NCBI RefSeq assembly: GCF_000220985.1 | Contig: NZ_AFRW01000116.1 | Span: 25,663 to 89,662 of the forward strand | Source: Nesterenkonia sp. F | GTDB lineage: Bacteria > Actinomycetota > Actinomycetes > Actinomycetales > Micrococcaceae | Direction of reading: 5' to 3' | DNA: 64,000 nucleotides | Part shown: positions 20,334 to 30,100 of the stretch, piece by piece | How positions within the stretch are numbered: position 1 is the stretch's first letter | Layout: each line of letters begins with the position of its first letter | The notes under the pieces: generated by a model | What the model was told of the DNA's origin: nothing | The model's database searches: none | What the model saw: the letters and a program-made list of their open reading frames with translations, nothing else | Program-made: the position numbers and the translations under genes

Positions 20334-21086
20334 TCAACGCCGATCCGTCGGGTCATCTCCCCGGGAGAGCCCGTCCCACAGGTCGAAGGGATCGTCGTCG
20401 TCACCCTCGACGTCCTCGAGGCCCTCGACACCGTCCCCGTCGCGATCCTGCTCGCGGCCCGGCTCCGGCACACCCGATTCCGCGGCGTGCTCGAGGCCCC
20501 CGGCCGATCCCCCGGCCGGATACACGGCCGGATCCGCGGCGTCCGACTCCGCCGACGAGGACTCCGCGGCGGTCTCATACCGGCGAGTCTCCGGCCAGCC
20601 GCGGGATCCCAGCAGCAGCGCGGCCGGGCCGAGCAGCAGCACCGCCCCGGCGGCGGCCAGCCAGATCGCCGGCCGCAGCGCGTACTCGGCGGCGGCCTCG
20701 GTGGTGCCGGTCATGTCGCCCAGCTGCGTCTGCGCCGCCCCGGCGGGGTCGGCGACGACGGATCCCACCATGACCAGGGTGACCGCCGCGGCCGCCAGCA
20801 GCAGCACGGCGATGACCAGCCGCCCGAGGCGACGGGCGATGCTCACCGCCGCGCCGCCGGCGAGGGCCACCAGGCCCATGGCCGTGACCGTCTGCGCGGC
20901 GTCGGAGCCGGCGACGTCGACGGAGGAGGACACGCTGGTCGGCCCCAGCCCCGTCGCGGTGATCCAGGGCTGGGCGGTGGCGACGAGGATCAGGGCTCCG
21001 GAGAGCAGCGCGCCCAGCACCACGGCGCGGCGGCCGGGACGGCGGCCGGACCCGGCGCTCGTCGACGGTCTCGTCGTCCCGCTCAC
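20334..21086 (-). CDS. Trp operon-associated membrane protein
   Basis: The 250-residue protein has about four hydrophobic segments within residues 15-175, including VVLGALLSGALILVATAQPW, LVIAVLLLAAAAVTLVMVG and WLAAAGAVLLLGPAALLLG. A long acidic cytosolic tail ends with GDDDDPFDLWDGL. This matches the actinobacterial family annotated as tryptophan-associated transmembrane protein, found between trpE and trpC. Its function is not established. The start is GTG at 21086, overlapping the trpE stop by 4 nt (GTGA), which fixes the start and shows coupling. About 170 nt separate it from the HGxxPAAW gene. Confidence 0.85.
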   Translation of the reverse strand: MSGTTRPSTSAGSGRRPGRRAVVLGALLSGALILVATAQPWITATGLGPTSVSSSVDVAGSDAAQTVTAMGLVALAGGAAVSIARRLGRLVIAVLLLAAAAVTLVMVGSVVADPAGAAQTQLGDMTGTTEAAAEYALRPAIWLAAAGAVLLLGPAALLLGSRGWPETRRYETAAESSSAESDAADPAVYPAGGSAGGLEHAAESGVPEPGREQDRDGDGVEGLEDVEGDDDDPFDLWDGLSRGDDPTDRR

Positions 21087-22681
21087 CGTGGCTCCGACCC
21101 ATCGTCGGCGACGTCGTGCAGCCGATCGGCGGCCAGCACCGCACGCAGCGGGGCGGCGGCCTTGCTCACCGTCTCCCGTCGCTCGGCGTCGTCGTCGGAG
21201 TCGGCCACGATCCCGCCGCCGGCCTGGACATGGGCGACGCCGTCCTTCAGCAGCGCCGAGCGGATGGCGATCGCCGCGTCCATCCGGCCGGAGAGGTCGA
21301 AGTACCCGACGACGCCGCCGTAGACCCCGCGGCGGGTCGGTTCCCACGCGTCGAGCAGCTGCAGCGCCCGCGGCTTCGGCGCCCCCGAGAGCGTGCCGGC
21401 CGGGAACGTCGCGGCCAGCACGTCCAGCGGGGCCACCCCCTCGGCGACGCGACCCTGGACGTGGGAGGTCATGTGCATCACATGGCTGAAATGCTCCACC
21501 CTCATGAACTGGGTGACCTCGACGGAGCCGGGTTCGCAGACTTTGGCGAGGTCGTTGCGCGAGAGGTCCACCAGCATCAGGTGCTCGGCACGCTCCTTCT
21601 CGTCGGCCAGCAGGTCCTCGGCCAGCTCCTGGTCCGCCCGCGGCGTCTCGCCGCGCGGCCGGGTGCCGGCGATGGGATGGGTGACCACAGTGCCCTCCTC
21701 GAGGGTGACCAGCGCCTCCGGCGAGGCGCCGACGACCTGATACGGCTCTCCGTCGGGGGTCTGATGGTGCAGCAGGTACATGTAGGGACTCGGGTTGAGC
21801 AGCCGCAGCATGCGGTAGACCGTCAGCGGGTCGACGTCGGTGTCGACGTCGAAGCGGCGCGAGACCACGATCTGGAAGACCTCGCCGTCGACGATGGCCT
21901 GTTTGGCCTTCGTCAGCGTGTCCAGGTACTCGCGCTCGTCCCAGGCGTGGCGCACCCGCGCGTCGAGGTCGCGCTCGACCTGTGCGGCCCAGCCGGCCTC
22001 GGCGCTGCTCACCCCGGAGAGCGCGGGATCGCCGGCCGGCGTCGACAGCTCGGCGCGCATCCGGCGCAGCCGGGCGACGGCGTCCTCGTAGGCGGCCTGC
22101 GCTCCGGTGTCGCGGCCGTCCTGGTTGATCGCGTTGGCCACCAGGGTGACGGTCCCGTCGCGGTTGTCATGGACGACCAGATCGCTGACCAGGTGCATCG
22201 CCATCTCCGGCACCTGGAGGTCGTCGGCGGGCGGGTGCGGCAGCCGCTCCCAGTGCCGGACGACGTCCCAGCCGATGTAGCCGACCATCCCTGAGGTCAG
22301 ATGGGGCAGCTGGGCGGTGCGGGCCCGACCGTCGTCGCCGGCGAGGAACTCCAGCGTCGCGCGCAGCACCTCGGCGGTGGTGCCGTCGCGCGGGGTGCCC
22401 GCCGGCGGCTCGCCGATCCAGTGGGCGGCGCCGTCGCGCTCGGACAGCGTGGCGCGGGAAGAGACGCCGACGAAGGAATGCCGCGACCAGGCGGCACCCG
22501 GGGCGGCGGACTCCATGAGGAAGGTCCCCGGCCGCCCGTCGGCCAGCGTGCGGTAGATGCTCAGCGGCGTGTGCCCGTCGGCGAGCAGCCGCATGGTCAC
22601 CGGGATCACCCGGTGCCGGGAGGCCAGGTCGGCGAACTCCTCGGGACTCGGCGAGACGGTGCCCAGCTCAGGCGTCCCCAT
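21083..22681 (-). CDS. trpE: Anthranilate synthase component I
   Basis: TrpE turns chorismate and ammonia into anthranilate, the first committed tryptophan step. With ATG at 22681 it is 532 residues. Conserved features include LMESAAPG near the N-terminus (feedback site region), the chorismate-binding [40 protein letters not shown] and [12 protein letters not shown]. The start overlaps the end of hisI by 14 nt, so it is translated as part of a his-trp run. No trpG lies next to it, so the glutaminase subunit must be encoded elsewhere. Confidence 0.95.
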   Translation of the reverse strand: MGTPELGTVSPSPEEFADLASRHRVIPVTMRLLADGHTPLSIYRTLADGRPGTFLMESAAPGAAWSRHSFVGVSSRATLSERDGAAHWIGEPPAGTPRDGTTAEVLRATLEFLAGDDGRARTAQLPHLTSGMVGYIGWDVVRHWERLPHPPADDLQVPEMAMHLVSDLVVHDNRDGTVTLVANAINQDGRDTGAQAAYEDAVARLRRMRAELSTPAGDPALSGVSSAEAGWAAQVERDLDARVRHAWDEREYLDTLTKAKQAIVDGEVFQIVVSRRFDVDTDVDPLTVYRMLRLLNPSPYMYLLHHQTPDGEPYQVVGASPEALVTLEEGTVVTHPIAGTRPRGETPRADQELAEDLLADEKERAEHLMLVDLSRNDLAKVCEPGSVEVTQFMRVEHFSHVMHMTSHVQGRVAEGVAPLDVLAATFPAGTLSGAPKPRALQLLDAWEPTRRGVYGGVVGYFDLSGRMDAAIAIRSALLKDGVAHVQAGGGIVADSDDDAERRETVSKAAAPLRAVLAADRLHDVADDGSEPR

Positions 22682-23087
22682 CGATGCGGCCCTCCTCCCC
22701 CGTGCGCGCCGCCTCGGCGGCGTCGGCGGTCTCGAGCGCATCGAGGTCCACGGCGCGGTCGGTGAAGCAGCTGGTCGTGCCGGTGTGGCAGGCCGGACCG
22801 GTCTGCTCGACGCGCAGCAGCACCGTGTCGCCGTCGCAGTCCAGCGCGACGCCGACGACCTGCTGCGTGTGCCCCGAGCTCGCGCCCTTGCGCCAGAGCT
22901 CGCCCCGCGAGCGCGACCAGTACGTGCCCTGGCGGGTGGACAGCGTCGTCGCCAGGGCGGCGTCGTTCATCCAGGCCATCATCAGCACCTCCCCGGTGGC
23001 GACGTCCTGGGCGATCGCCGGCACCAGGCCGTCGGCGTCGAAGCGGACGCGGTCGCGGACGGCGGCGGGAAGCGGGGTCGAGCTCAT
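22668..23087 (-). CDS. hisI: Phosphoribosyl-AMP cyclohydrolase
   Basis: HisI opens the adenine ring of phosphoribosyl-AMP in histidine synthesis. The 139-residue protein has [29 protein letters not shown], the metal-binding LDCDGD, and the cysteine motif [15 protein letters not shown]. The C-terminus is acidic. It is the stand-alone form, and hisE is a separate gene about 1.8 kb upstream. ATG at 23087 gives [10 protein letters not shown], and a GGAGATC sequence lies just upstream as ribosome binding site. The gene lies between hisF and trpE on the same strand. Confidence 0.95.
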   Translation of the reverse strand: MSSTPLPAAVRDRVRFDADGLVPAIAQDVATGEVLMMAWMNDAALATTLSTRQGTYWSRSRGELWRKGASSGHTQQVVGVALDCDGDTVLLRVEQTGPACHTGTTSCFTDRAVDLDALETADAAEAARTGEEGRIDGDA

Positions 23088-23164
23088 CGGGATCTCCTGG
23101 GCGGATGGACGGGACGATGATGGACGGGACGATGGCAGGGCGAGGACCCGGCGTCGACGGCGGG

Positions 23165-23935
23165 TCAGCGCACCGGATGCCCGGCGGCGGCCACGGCCTC
23201 CTTGACCCGGGCGAGCATGTCGTCGGGGCCGAAGTGGAACAGCGAGGCGGCCAGCACGGCATCGGCGCCGGCGTCGACGGCCTCCGGGAAGTCCTCGGGC
23301 CTCCCGGCGCCGCCCGAGGCGATCAGCGGCACCCGGGTGGCCGACCGGACGGTCCGGATCATCTCGACGTCGAAGCCGTCGCGGGTGCCGTCGGCGTCGA
23401 TGGAGTTCAGCAGGATCTCGCCGACCCCGCGCCCGGCCGCCTCGCGGCACCACGCGACCGCGTCGAGGCCGGTGCCGCGTCGTCCGCCGTGGGTGGTGAC
23501 CTCGAAGCCGGAGCCGATCGCCGGATCCTCGGTGCGCCGGGCGTCGAGCGAGAGCACCAGGACCTGGGAGCCGAAGCGGGCGGCGATCTCGTCGATGACC
23601 TCCGGCCGGTCCACCGCCGCGGTGTTGATCGAGGCCTTGTCCGCTCCGCAGCGCAGCAGCCGGGCCACGTCCTCGGCGCTGCGGACGCCCCCGCCGACGG
23701 TCAGCGGGATGAAGACCTCCTCGGCGGTGCGGGTGACCACGTCGTAGGTCGTGCTGCGGTCCGAGGACGAGGCGGTGACGTCCAGGAAGGTCAGTTCGTC
23801 GGCGCCGGCGGCGTCATAGCGGCGGGCCAGCTCCACCGGGTCGCCGGCGTCGCGCAGCTCGGCGAAGTTCACGCCCTTCACCACCCGGCCGGCGTCCACG
23901 TCGAGGCAGGGGATGATCCTGACCGCCAATGACAT
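23165..23935 (-). CDS. hisF: Imidazole glycerol phosphate synthase cyclase subunit
   Basis: HisF joins ammonia from HisH with PRFAR to form imidazole glycerol phosphate and AICAR. The 256-residue barrel shows the start motif [17 protein letters not shown] with the catalytic Asp, [19 protein letters not shown], the second catalytic Asp in [13 protein letters not shown], and SGGAG. ATG at 23935 follows an AGGAGGAGC ribosome binding site. It sits 62 nt downstream of hisG and 77 nt before hisI. HisH and hisA are not in this window. Confidence 0.95.
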   Translation of the reverse strand: MSLAVRIIPCLDVDAGRVVKGVNFAELRDAGDPVELARRYDAAGADELTFLDVTASSSDRSTTYDVVTRTAEEVFIPLTVGGGVRSAEDVARLLRCGADKASINTAAVDRPEVIDEIAARFGSQVLVLSLDARRTEDPAIGSGFEVTTHGGRRGTGLDAVAWCREAAGRGVGEILLNSIDADGTRDGFDVEMIRTVRSATRVPLIASGGAGRPEDFPEAVDAGADAVLAASLFHFGPDDMLARVKEAVAAAGHPVR

Positions 23936-23997
23936 GCTGTGCTCCTCCTGTGCTCGATCGGACCGGGACGGGACGGGGTGGCTGGGCGACGACGCGC

Positions 23998-24849
23998 TCA
24001 GACGCGGCAGGCGTGGATGGAGGAGACCAGGATCGCCCGGGCTCCGAGCTCGTAGAGCTCGTCCATCAGCTGGTTCGTGCGTCCGCTGGGCACCATCGAG
24101 CGCACGGCCACCCAGTCCTCGTCGGCCAGCGGGGAGACCGTCGGCGACTCCAGCCCAGGAGTGATCGCGGCGGCCTGGTCGAGCAGCTCGCGGCGGATGT
24201 CATAGTCCATCATCACGTAGCGCCGGGCGACGAGCACGCCCTGGATCCGCCGGATGAGCCGGTCGATGCCGACGGGACGCTCGCCGTGGCGGGAGATCAG
24301 GATGGCCTCCGAGCGCATGATCGGCTCGCCGAACATCTCCATGCCGGCGGCCTTGAGCGTGTTGCCGGTCTCGACGACGTCGGCGATGGCGTCGGCGACG
24401 TCGAGGCGGACCGCAGTCTCCACGGCCCCGTCGAGGTGGACGACTTCGACGTCCTCGATGCCCTGGGTGGTGAACCAGTGGGCCAGAAGCCCGTCATAGC
24501 TGGTGGCCACCCGCCTGCCGGCCAGCTCCTCGGCGGAGCTGAAGCTGCCCTGCGGAGCCGCCAGCCGGAAGGTGGACTGGCCGAAGCCCAGGCCCAGGAT
24601 CTCCTCGGCGCCGTGGTCGACGCGTGCGTCCTGGAAGAGGTCGCGGCCGGTGATCCCGATGTCGAGAGTTCCGGAGCCGACGTAGACGGCGATGTCGCGA
24701 GGACGGAGGTAGAAGAACTCGACGCCGTTCTCCTCGTCGACCATCACGAGGTCGCGCTTGTCACGGCGCTGGACGTATCCGGCTTCGGAGAGCATGGCCA
24801 TGGCGGCCTCGGAGAGCGCGCCCTTGTTCGGTACGGCAACACGCAGCAT
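23998..24849 (-). CDS. hisG: ATP phosphoribosyltransferase, long form
   Basis: HisG condenses ATP with PRPP, the first and feedback-controlled step of histidine synthesis. At 283 residues it is the long, HisZ-independent form. Motifs are [37 protein letters not shown] (PRPP loop), and the C-terminal histidine-binding regulatory domain with [10 protein letters not shown] and [17 protein letters not shown] at 24849 gives [10 protein letters not shown]. It follows hisE by 78 nt on the same strand. Confidence 0.95.
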   Translation of the reverse strand: MLRVAVPNKGALSEAAMAMLSEAGYVQRRDKRDLVMVDEENGVEFFYLRPRDIAVYVGSGTLDIGITGRDLFQDARVDHGAEEILGLGFGQSTFRLAAPQGSFSSAEELAGRRVATSYDGLLAHWFTTQGIEDVEVVHLDGAVETAVRLDVADAIADVVETGNTLKAAGMEMFGEPIMRSEAILISRHGERPVGIDRLIRRIQGVLVARRYVMMDYDIRRELLDQAAAITPGLESPTVSPLADEDWVAVRSMVPSGRTNQLMDELYELGARAILVSSIHACRV

Positions 24850-24927
24850 GGATCAGATGGTCCCTCGGGTCAGTATGCGGATCAGGAGCGGTTCAGCGGG
24901 CGACGAGCGGCGAGACGCGCCGCCGCC

Positions 24928-25191
24928 TCAGAGATGGCGGTAGACGTCCTCGGGGCTGATGCCGCGGGCGAGCATCATCACCTGCAGGTGATAGAGGAGC
25001 TGGGACATCTCCTCGGCGGCGGCCTCGTCGGACTCGTGCTCGGCGGCCATCCAGACTTCGGCGGCCTCCTCGACGATCTTCTTGCCGATGCTATGGACGC
25101 CGGCGTCGAGGGCGGCGACGGTGCCGGATCCCTCGGGTCGGGAGGCGGCCTTCTCGGCGAGTTCGGCATACAGCTGGTCGAAGGTCTTCAC
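24928..25191 (-). CDS. hisE: Phosphoribosyl-ATP pyrophosphatase
   Basis: HisE removes pyrophosphate from phosphoribosyl-ATP. The 87-residue all-helical protein shows the MazG-like metal motif [12 protein letters not shown] followed by [13 protein letters not shown] choose GTG at 25191 ([11 protein letters not shown]), because the TACCCT hexamer 6 nt upstream gives a leaderless start. A longer frame opens at 25251 but its extra residues are not conserved-looking. It is the first gene of the leftward his-trp run. Confidence 0.93.
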   Translation of the reverse strand: MKTFDQLYAELAEKAASRPEGSGTVAALDAGVHSIGKKIVEEAAEVWMAAEHESDEAAAEEMSQLLYHLQVMMLARGISPEDVYRHL

Positions 25192-25197
25192 CGTCCC

Positions 25198-25203
25198 AGG
25201 GTA
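25198..25203 (-). promoter_or_regulatory. -10 hexamer of hisE, leaderless type
   Basis: TACCCT is followed by 6 nt (GGGACG) and the GTG start. No ribosome binding site fits, which supports the short start. This would be the main promoter of the hisE-to-trpA run. Confidence 0.5.
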
Positions 25204-25291
25204 TGCCGTCGGCGCCCGTCGCCGCGATTCGCCCGCCCGCGACGACGTCACGGAGCATCCGACGGATCATCCGACGGAGCCTCCGCGGGCC

Positions 25292-25786
25292 TCAGTCGAG
25301 CGCGTCGAGCACCGCCCGGGTCGCCACGGCGGCATGCGCGGCCTCGAAGCCCTTGTCCTCCGTCGACCCCTCCAGGCCGGCGCGGTCGAGGGCCTGCTGG
25401 TCGTCGTCGACGGTGAGCACGCCGAAGCCCATCGGGGTCGAGGTGCGCAGCGAGGCCTCGGTGAGCCCGTCGGTGGCGGCCTGGCAGACGTAGTCGAAAT
25501 GCGGGGTGCCGCCGCGGACCACCACGCCGAGGGCCACCACCGCGTCATGGGTCTCGGCGGCGCGGGCTGCGATCAGCGGCAGCTCGAAGCTGCCCGGGGC
25601 ACGGAGCAGCGTGACGTCGTCGACGCCGATCTGCTCCAGGAAGCGGTGTGCGCCGCCGATCAGGCCGTCCATCACGCGGGCGTGCCAGCGGGAGGCCACC
25701 ACGGCCACGCGCAGGCCGCGCCCGGCCCGGGCGCGCAGCTGCTGCAGCTCGTCGGCGTCGATCTCGGGGGTTCCGGTGCTGCTCAT
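25292..25786 (-). CDS. ribH: 6,7-dimethyl-8-ribityllumazine synthase
   Basis: RibH condenses 5-amino-6-ribitylaminouracil with dihydroxybutanone phosphate to give lumazine. The 164 residues contain [34 protein letters not shown] with the substrate-binding loop, GFGVLTVDD and [13 protein letters not shown] at 25786 overlaps the stop of the upstream fusion gene by 4 nt. It is the last gene of the riboflavin operon. In many bacteria RibH forms icosahedral shells, and here it would have to accommodate a fused RibE partner. Confidence 0.95.
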   Translation of the reverse strand: MSSTGTPEIDADELQQLRARAGRGLRVAVVASRWHARVMDGLIGGAHRFLEQIGVDDVTLLRAPGSFELPLIAARAAETHDAVVALGVVVRGGTPHFDYVCQAATDGLTEASLRTSTPMGFGVLTVDDDQQALDRAGLEGSTEDKGFEAAHAAVATRAVLDALD

Positions 25787-27891
25787 CGTTCTCCTTGCTC
25801 GTTCAGCGGTCGGGTCTCCTCGGCCGGCTCGCCGCGGCCGTCGACGTCGTCGAGGGCGGGCTCCTGCTCCGACGCCTCGCCCAGGCCCAGGCGGTCACCG
25901 AGGTGGTCCATCAGGTGATGCATGCGGTCGCGCTTGGTGCGCAGGTACCGGCGGTTCTCGTCGTGGACCTCGCCCTCGGAGGGGACCTGGTCGACGTCGA
26001 GTCCGGCCTCCTGCAGCGCGGCGACCTTCTCCGGATTGTTCGTCAGCAGACGCACCCGCGTCAGCCCGCAGCTGTGCAGGATGGCCGCCGCCCCGGTGTA
26101 GTCGCGCAGCTCGGCGGCCAGGCCGAGCATCTCGTTGGCCTCGACGGTGTCCGCGCCCTCCTCCTGGAGCCTATAGGCGCGCAGCTTGTTGGCCAGTCCG
26201 ATGCCGCGGCCCTCGTGGCCGCGCAGGTAGAGCAGATGGCCGCCGTCGCGCTGGATGGACTCCAGCGCCGAGGCCAGCTGCGTGCCGCAGTCGCAGCGGT
26301 GCGAGCCCAGCACGTCGCCGGTGATGCATTCGGAGTGCAGGCGGATCAGCGGAGCCTCGGCCGACGCGTCCGCGGCGGGGCCTGACGCCCCGGCGGCGGG
26401 ATGCTCGGCCGGCGCCTGGGAGCGGGCGGAGATGAGCAGGTGCTCATGGCCGGTGTCGTGCTCGGCCCAGACCTGGGCGGCGAAGATGCCGTGGTCGGTG
26501 GGCAGCGTGACCACCGGCCCGGGGGTCACCAGGGCGCGGGCCTGCTCGGAGGGACGGTCCCAGCTCGCCCGCGCCGCATCGCGCACGGTGGAGGGGTCCA
26601 CCGTGCCGCCGCGGTAGTCGACCAGGTCCGCGATGGAGATCAGCGCCAGCCCGTGGGCGTCGGCGAACTCGCGCAGCGCCGGCACGCGCATCATCCGCCC
26701 GTCGTCGTGGACGAGCTCGGCGATCACCCCGACCTGCGAGATCCCGGCCAGCCGACAGAGGTCGACGGCGGCCTCGGTGTGCCCGGACCGGCCGAGCACG
26801 CCCTCGGCGTGGGCGACGAGCGGGAAGACATGGCCGGGGCGGGTCAGGTCGGCGGCGCCGGCGCCGCTGTCGGCCAGCATCTGCAGCGTGCGCGCCCGGT
26901 CGGCGGCGCTGATGCCGGTGCTCACCCCCTCGGCGGCGTCGACGCTGACGGTGTAGGCGGTGCCCTTGGGATCCTCGTTCTCGGCCACCATCGGCGGCAG
27001 GTCCAGATGGGCGGCGCGCTCGGCCGTCATCGGCGCGCAGACCACCCCGGAGCTGTGCCGGACGGTGAAGGCCATCAGCTCCTCGTCGGCGAGGGCCGCC
27101 GGCAGGATCAGGTCGCCCTCGTTCTCGCGGTCGGCGTCGTCGACGACGACGACCGGCCGCCCCTGGGCGAGCTGGTTCAGCGCGACCTCCACCGGATCCA
27201 GCACCGGGGCCGGCGTCGTCGGCGCCGGGACGGCGGGCACCGCCGCCGCGGGATCCTCCGCGGCGAGAGCGGGAGCGGCGGACTCGCCGGAGAAGCGCAG
27301 CATGCGGCGGGCGTACTTGGCCAGCACGTCGACCTCGAGGTTCACCGCATCGCCGACCTGGCGGCGACCCAGCGTGGTCTCGGCCAGTGTGGTCGGGATG
27401 AGCCCGACCTCGAACCAGGCCGGCGCCTCCCCGGCCTCGGAGACCGCGGTGACGGTCAGCGAGACGCCGTCGACGGCGATCGAGCCCTTCTCCGCGAGAT
27501 AGGGCGCCAGCTCCGCGGGCACCGCGAAGCGGTGACGACCGTCGTGGACGTCGCGGGCGAGCAGCTCGCCCAGCCCGTCCACATGGCCCTGGACCACGTG
27601 TCCGTCCAGTCGGGCGCCGGAGGGCACGCAGCGCTCCAGGTTCACCCGGTCCCCGACGGCGCGCCGGCCCAGCGTGGTGCGCCGCAGCGTCTCCTGGATG
27701 AGGTCGACGGCGAGGTGCTCGCCGTCGACCGAGGTGGCGCTGACGCAGACGCCGTCGACGGCGATCGAGCCGCCCAGCGGCAGGTCTTCGACATGGCCCG
27801 GGGCGGCGACGGTGAGCCGCTCGACCCCGCGGGCGGGATCGGGGCGGCGCTCCACGACGGTGCCGAGTCCGGTGATGATTCCGGTGAACAT
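25783..27891 (-). CDS. Trifunctional riboflavin synthase / DHBP synthase / GTP cyclohydrolase II
   Basis: One uninterrupted 702-residue frame encodes three enzymes. Residues 1-200 are riboflavin synthase alpha (RibE), starting [12 protein letters not shown] and containing both lumazine-binding repeats ([10 protein letters not shown] and [12 protein letters not shown]). Residues 201-231 are an Ala/Pro linker. Residues 232-435 are DHBP synthase (RibB) with [10 protein letters not shown] at 251-260 and TRPGHVFPL. Residues 450-660 are GTP cyclohydrolase II (RibA) with zinc cysteines 522, 533 and 535 ([16 protein letters not shown]) and [10 protein letters not shown]. The linker has no stop or ATG in any frame on this strand, so a simple indel does not explain the fusion. 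RibBA fusions are standard; adding RibE is unusual. RibD ends 3 nt upstream and ribH overlaps by 4 nt. Confidence 0.93.
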   Translation of the reverse strand: MFTGIITGLGTVVERRPDPARGVERLTVAAPGHVEDLPLGGSIAVDGVCVSATSVDGEHLAVDLIQETLRRTTLGRRAVGDRVNLERCVPSGARLDGHVVQGHVDGLGELLARDVHDGRHRFAVPAELAPYLAEKGSIAVDGVSLTVTAVSEAGEAPAWFEVGLIPTTLAETTLGRRQVGDAVNLEVDVLAKYARRMLRFSGESAAPALAAEDPAAAVPAVPAPTTPAPVLDPVEVALNQLAQGRPVVVVDDADRENEGDLILPAALADEELMAFTVRHSSGVVCAPMTAERAAHLDLPPMVAENEDPKGTAYTVSVDAAEGVSTGISAADRARTLQMLADSGAGAADLTRPGHVFPLVAHAEGVLGRSGHTEAAVDLCRLAGISQVGVIAELVHDDGRMMRVPALREFADAHGLALISIADLVDYRGGTVDPSTVRDAARASWDRPSEQARALVTPGPVVTLPTDHGIFAAQVWAEHDTGHEHLLISARSQAPAEHPAAGASGPAADASAEAPLIRLHSECITGDVLGSHRCDCGTQLASALESIQRDGGHLLYLRGHEGRGIGLANKLRAYRLQEEGADTVEANEMLGLAAELRDYTGAAAILHSCGLTRVRLLTNNPEKVAALQEAGLDVDQVPSEGEVHDENRRYLRTKRDRMHHLMDHLGDRLGLGEASEQEPALDDVDGRGEPAEETRPLNEQGER

Positions 27892-27894
27892 CTC

Positions 27895-28986
27895 TCAGCT
27901 GCTCCTGTTCGCTGGGGTGGATGACGACGGGGGGTCGGGGGCCAGGTGGACGCAGACGTCGTCCTCCATCAGCGTCACGGGCCCGTCCTCGGCGGAGTCC
28001 GGCCGGAAGCGCGGCGCCTCGGACAGCGTGGAGACCCCGATGGCTCCGACGCTGCTGGGGCCCTCCCCGAGCAGCACCGGTGCGTGGTAGGCGAAGATCT
28101 CGTCGACCAGGTCGGCGGCGAAGAAGGCCGAGAGCACCCGGGATCCGCCCTCGACGAGCACATGGCGGACGGGGCGCCCGTCGAGCTGCGCGGCGGCCAG
28201 GCGGCGCAGCGCCTCGAGCGGATCGTGGGTGGGCAGCTGCAGCCACCCCTCCCCCTCGGGACGTCCGCCGCGCAGCCGCGCATCCTCCGGCACCGGGCGA
28301 CGCCCCATGACCACACGCAGCGGCTGCGCCGCCAGCGGCTCGCCGGACGCGTCGCGGGCGGTGAGCCGGGGGTCGTCGACGGCGACGGTGCTGCTGCCGA
28401 CCAGGATCGCGTCGATGCGGGAGCGGATCCGGTGGGTGTGGCTCCGCGAGGCCGCCGAGGTGATCCACTGGCTGGTGCCGTCGGCGGCGGCGATGCGCCC
28501 GTCCAGACTCTGCGCCAGGTGCACGGTGACGAAGGGACGTCCCTGCTGCCGGGCGAGGTTCCATCGATGGTTCAGCCGACGACACGCCGCGGCCAGCACT
28601 CCGGAGACGACCTCCACGCCGGCCGCGGCGAGCTCGGCGGCTCCCCCGCCGGCGTCGGCGGTCGGATCGGCGGCGCCGTGGACGACGCGCGGGACGCCGG
28701 CGGCCAGGATCGCCTCCACGCACGGGGGCTGGCGGCCGTGGTGCCGACAGGGCTCGAGGGTGCAGTAGAGCGTCGTGGTGGTCAGATCGACGTCGGGCCG
28801 CTCGGCGGCGGCCCGGGCGAGCGCGTCGCGCTCCGCGTGCAGGTGCCCGGCGCCGCGGTGGTGGCCGACGGCGACCACCTCGCCGGAATCGTCGACGAGC
28901 ACTGCTCCGACCAGCGGATTCACTCCGCGCACGCCGCGGTCGGCGGCCTGCAGCGCGGCCGCCATGTGCTTCTCGTGCTCAGTCAT
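27895..28986 (-). CDS. ribD: Diaminohydroxyphosphoribosylaminopyrimidine deaminase / reductase
   Basis: RibD deaminates and then reduces the pyrimidine product of GTP cyclohydrolase II. The 363 residues have an N-terminal zinc deaminase domain with HAERDALA and the ligands in TLEPCRHHGRQPPC. A C-terminal NADPH reductase domain follows, with LAQSLDGRIAAADG, SQWITS, ILVGSSTVAVDDPRLT and VEGGSRVLSAF. ATG at 28986 gives MTEHEKHMAAAL; the open frame extends far upstream but through the riboswitch leader, so it is not coding. This is the first gene of the riboflavin operon, 352 nt downstream of the FMN aptamer, and the fusion gene starts 3 nt after its stop. Confidence 0.95.
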   Translation of the reverse strand: MTEHEKHMAAALQAADRGVRGVNPLVGAVLVDDSGEVVAVGHHRGAGHLHAERDALARAAAERPDVDLTTTTLYCTLEPCRHHGRQPPCVEAILAAGVPRVVHGAADPTADAGGGAAELAAAGVEVVSGVLAAACRRLNHRWNLARQQGRPFVTVHLAQSLDGRIAAADGTSQWITSAASRSHTHRIRSRIDAILVGSSTVAVDDPRLTARDASGEPLAAQPLRVVMGRRPVPEDARLRGGRPEGEGWLQLPTHDPLEALRRLAAAQLDGRPVRHVLVEGGSRVLSAFFAADLVDEIFAYHAPVLLGEGPSSVGAIGVSTLSEAPRFRPDSAEDGPVTLMEDDVCVHLAPDPPSSSTPANRSS

Positions 28987-29337
28987 CGCCGCCCTCTCCG
29001 CACGCGGTCCGGCGACGACGTCGCACGGCCCGCTCCTCGCGGGGCAACAGCGCGACGGGCCGAGACATGCCCGGTCCGGTCCCCGGCGCCGACGGGTCGG
29101 GCCGCCGCAGGGCGGCTTTCCGGCGGTGCCGGGCGACGGCGCCGGACGACGAGGGACGAAGAGCCCGAGGGGCGCAGCGGGATCGGAGAGCGCGGAGAGC
29201 GCGGAGCATGCATGGGCGTCGTGTCCTCCCCGGTCCGGCGGATCTCGTGGATGCCAGGAGCTCCGGGACGACGGCGCCTGCGCGGCGGAGGGCGGCGCCG
29301 GCCCGCGGAGAGACCCGGGACGCGTCCGACCCCCAGC
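28987..29337 (-). other. Long leader between FMN aptamer and ribD
   Basis: This stretch of about 351 nt of untranslated leader is GC-rich and able to fold, for example around 29275-29310. The expression platform should lie here, but I cannot identify a clean terminator/antiterminator pair. The length leaves room for Rho-dependent control. No gene is supported. Confidence 0.45.
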
Positions 29338-29463
29338 GTGCTTCTCCCCTCCAGACTCTGACTGTCGGCACCGGAATTCCACCGGTTCAGCCGCGGACGT
29401 CGGGGACGACCGCGGGTCGCGGGCTGTGACCGCCGGTTCGGACTTCCACCGATCCCGGAGCAC
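29338..29463 (-). promoter_or_regulatory. FMN riboswitch (RFN element)
   Basis: The minus strand carries the RFN consensus in order: closing helix P1 (GTGCT with AGCAC), GATCGGTGGAAGTCC, GAACCGGCGGTCACAGCCCG, a variable arm, CCGGTGGAATTCCGG, TGCCGACAGTCAGAGTC and GGAGGGGAGAAG. FMN binding is expected to shut down the riboflavin operon. It lies upstream of ribD, the trifunctional fusion and ribH. Confidence 0.95.
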
Positions 29464-29498
29464 GTGGTGTGTCGAGGTCCAGTCTGCCACAGGCATGA

Positions 29499-29534
29499 GA
29501 GAGGCCCGGAATCCTGTCGGATTCCGGGCCTCTC
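29499..29534 (-). terminator. Terminator of the tRNA cluster
   Basis: A perfect 16-bp stem (29499-29514 with 29519-29534) encloses a TGTC loop. It lies 14 nt past the 3' end of the last tRNA-Gly and just before the riboswitch on the same strand. It separates tRNA transcription from the riboflavin operon. Confidence 0.85.
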
Positions 29535-29547
29535 GGTGATGCTCCAG

Positions 29548-29621
29548 AGCGGATGACGAGATTCGAACTCGCGACCCTCACCATGGCAAGGTGATGCTCT
29601 AGCCAGCTGAGCTACATCCGC
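29548..29621 (-). tRNA. tRNA-Gly(GCC), downstream copy
   Basis: The acceptor stem GCGGATG pairs with CATCCGC, and anticodon loop TTGCCAT gives GCC. The T-loop is GTTCGAATC and the discriminator is T. CCA is not encoded. It is identical over its length to the copy at 30027-30100. Confidence 0.95.
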
Positions 29622-29647
29622 ACGGATGATCAGTATAGACCATCCAG

Positions 29648-29719
29648 TGCGCGATACTGGGTTCGAACCAGTGACCTCTTCCGTGTCAAGGAAGCGCGCT
29701 ACCGCTGCGCCAATCGCGC
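29648..29719 (-). tRNA. tRNA-Val(GAC)
   Basis: The acceptor stem GCGCGAT pairs with ATCGCGC and the discriminator is A. Anticodon stem CTTCC/GGAAG encloses loop TTGACAC, giving GAC. The total is 72 nt with no encoded CCA. Confidence 0.95.
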
Positions 29720-29763
29720 CTGTTCAGTTGTCGGCCGGCTGCGGACAGCTCGACCGTCGTGCG

Positions 29764-29834
29764 AGGTGGGGACGGGATTCGAACCCGCGTTGACGGCTTT
29801 GCAGGCCGCTGCCTCGCCACTCGGCCACCCCACC
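29764..29834 (-). tRNA. tRNA-Cys(GCA)
   Basis: The acceptor stem GGTGGGG pairs with CCCCACC and the discriminator is T. Anticodon stem CGGCC/AGCCG encloses a loop with anticodon GCA. The T-arm is CGGGTTCGAATCCCG. Confidence 0.95.
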
Positions 29835-30026
29835 GTACCCGATCAGCTCCTCGCTCGCATCCCGGAGGATCCTGCGAGGCCTGCTCGACGTCCAGCGGCC
29901 GGGCCGGAGCCCGCACGCCGTCTGCAGTGCCCCTCCGCCGCCGGACGGATCCGGGCGGCGAAGAGCGAACCGCAGCATGCGACGGCCTCGGAGGACCGAT
30001 TCCGCCGCATGGCATGCAGCTCGTCG

Positions 30027-30100
30027 AGCGGATGACGAGATTCGAACTCGCGACCCTCACCATGGCAAGGTGATGCTCTAGCCAGCTGAGCTACATCCGC
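30027..30100 (-). tRNA. tRNA-Gly(GCC), upstream copy
   Basis: This is the first tRNA in transcription order, identical to the copy at 29548-29621. It is followed by about 190 nt of spacer, then tRNA-Cys, tRNA-Val and the second tRNA-Gly. The Gly-Cys-Val order is common in actinobacteria; the second Gly copy at the end is an addition. Confidence 0.95.

Noticed and set aside
29759..30073. Small + strand frame reading GDGIRTRVDGF-like peptides
   Set aside because: It is the antisense translation of tRNA-Cys and tRNA-Gly genes, a well-known false protein.
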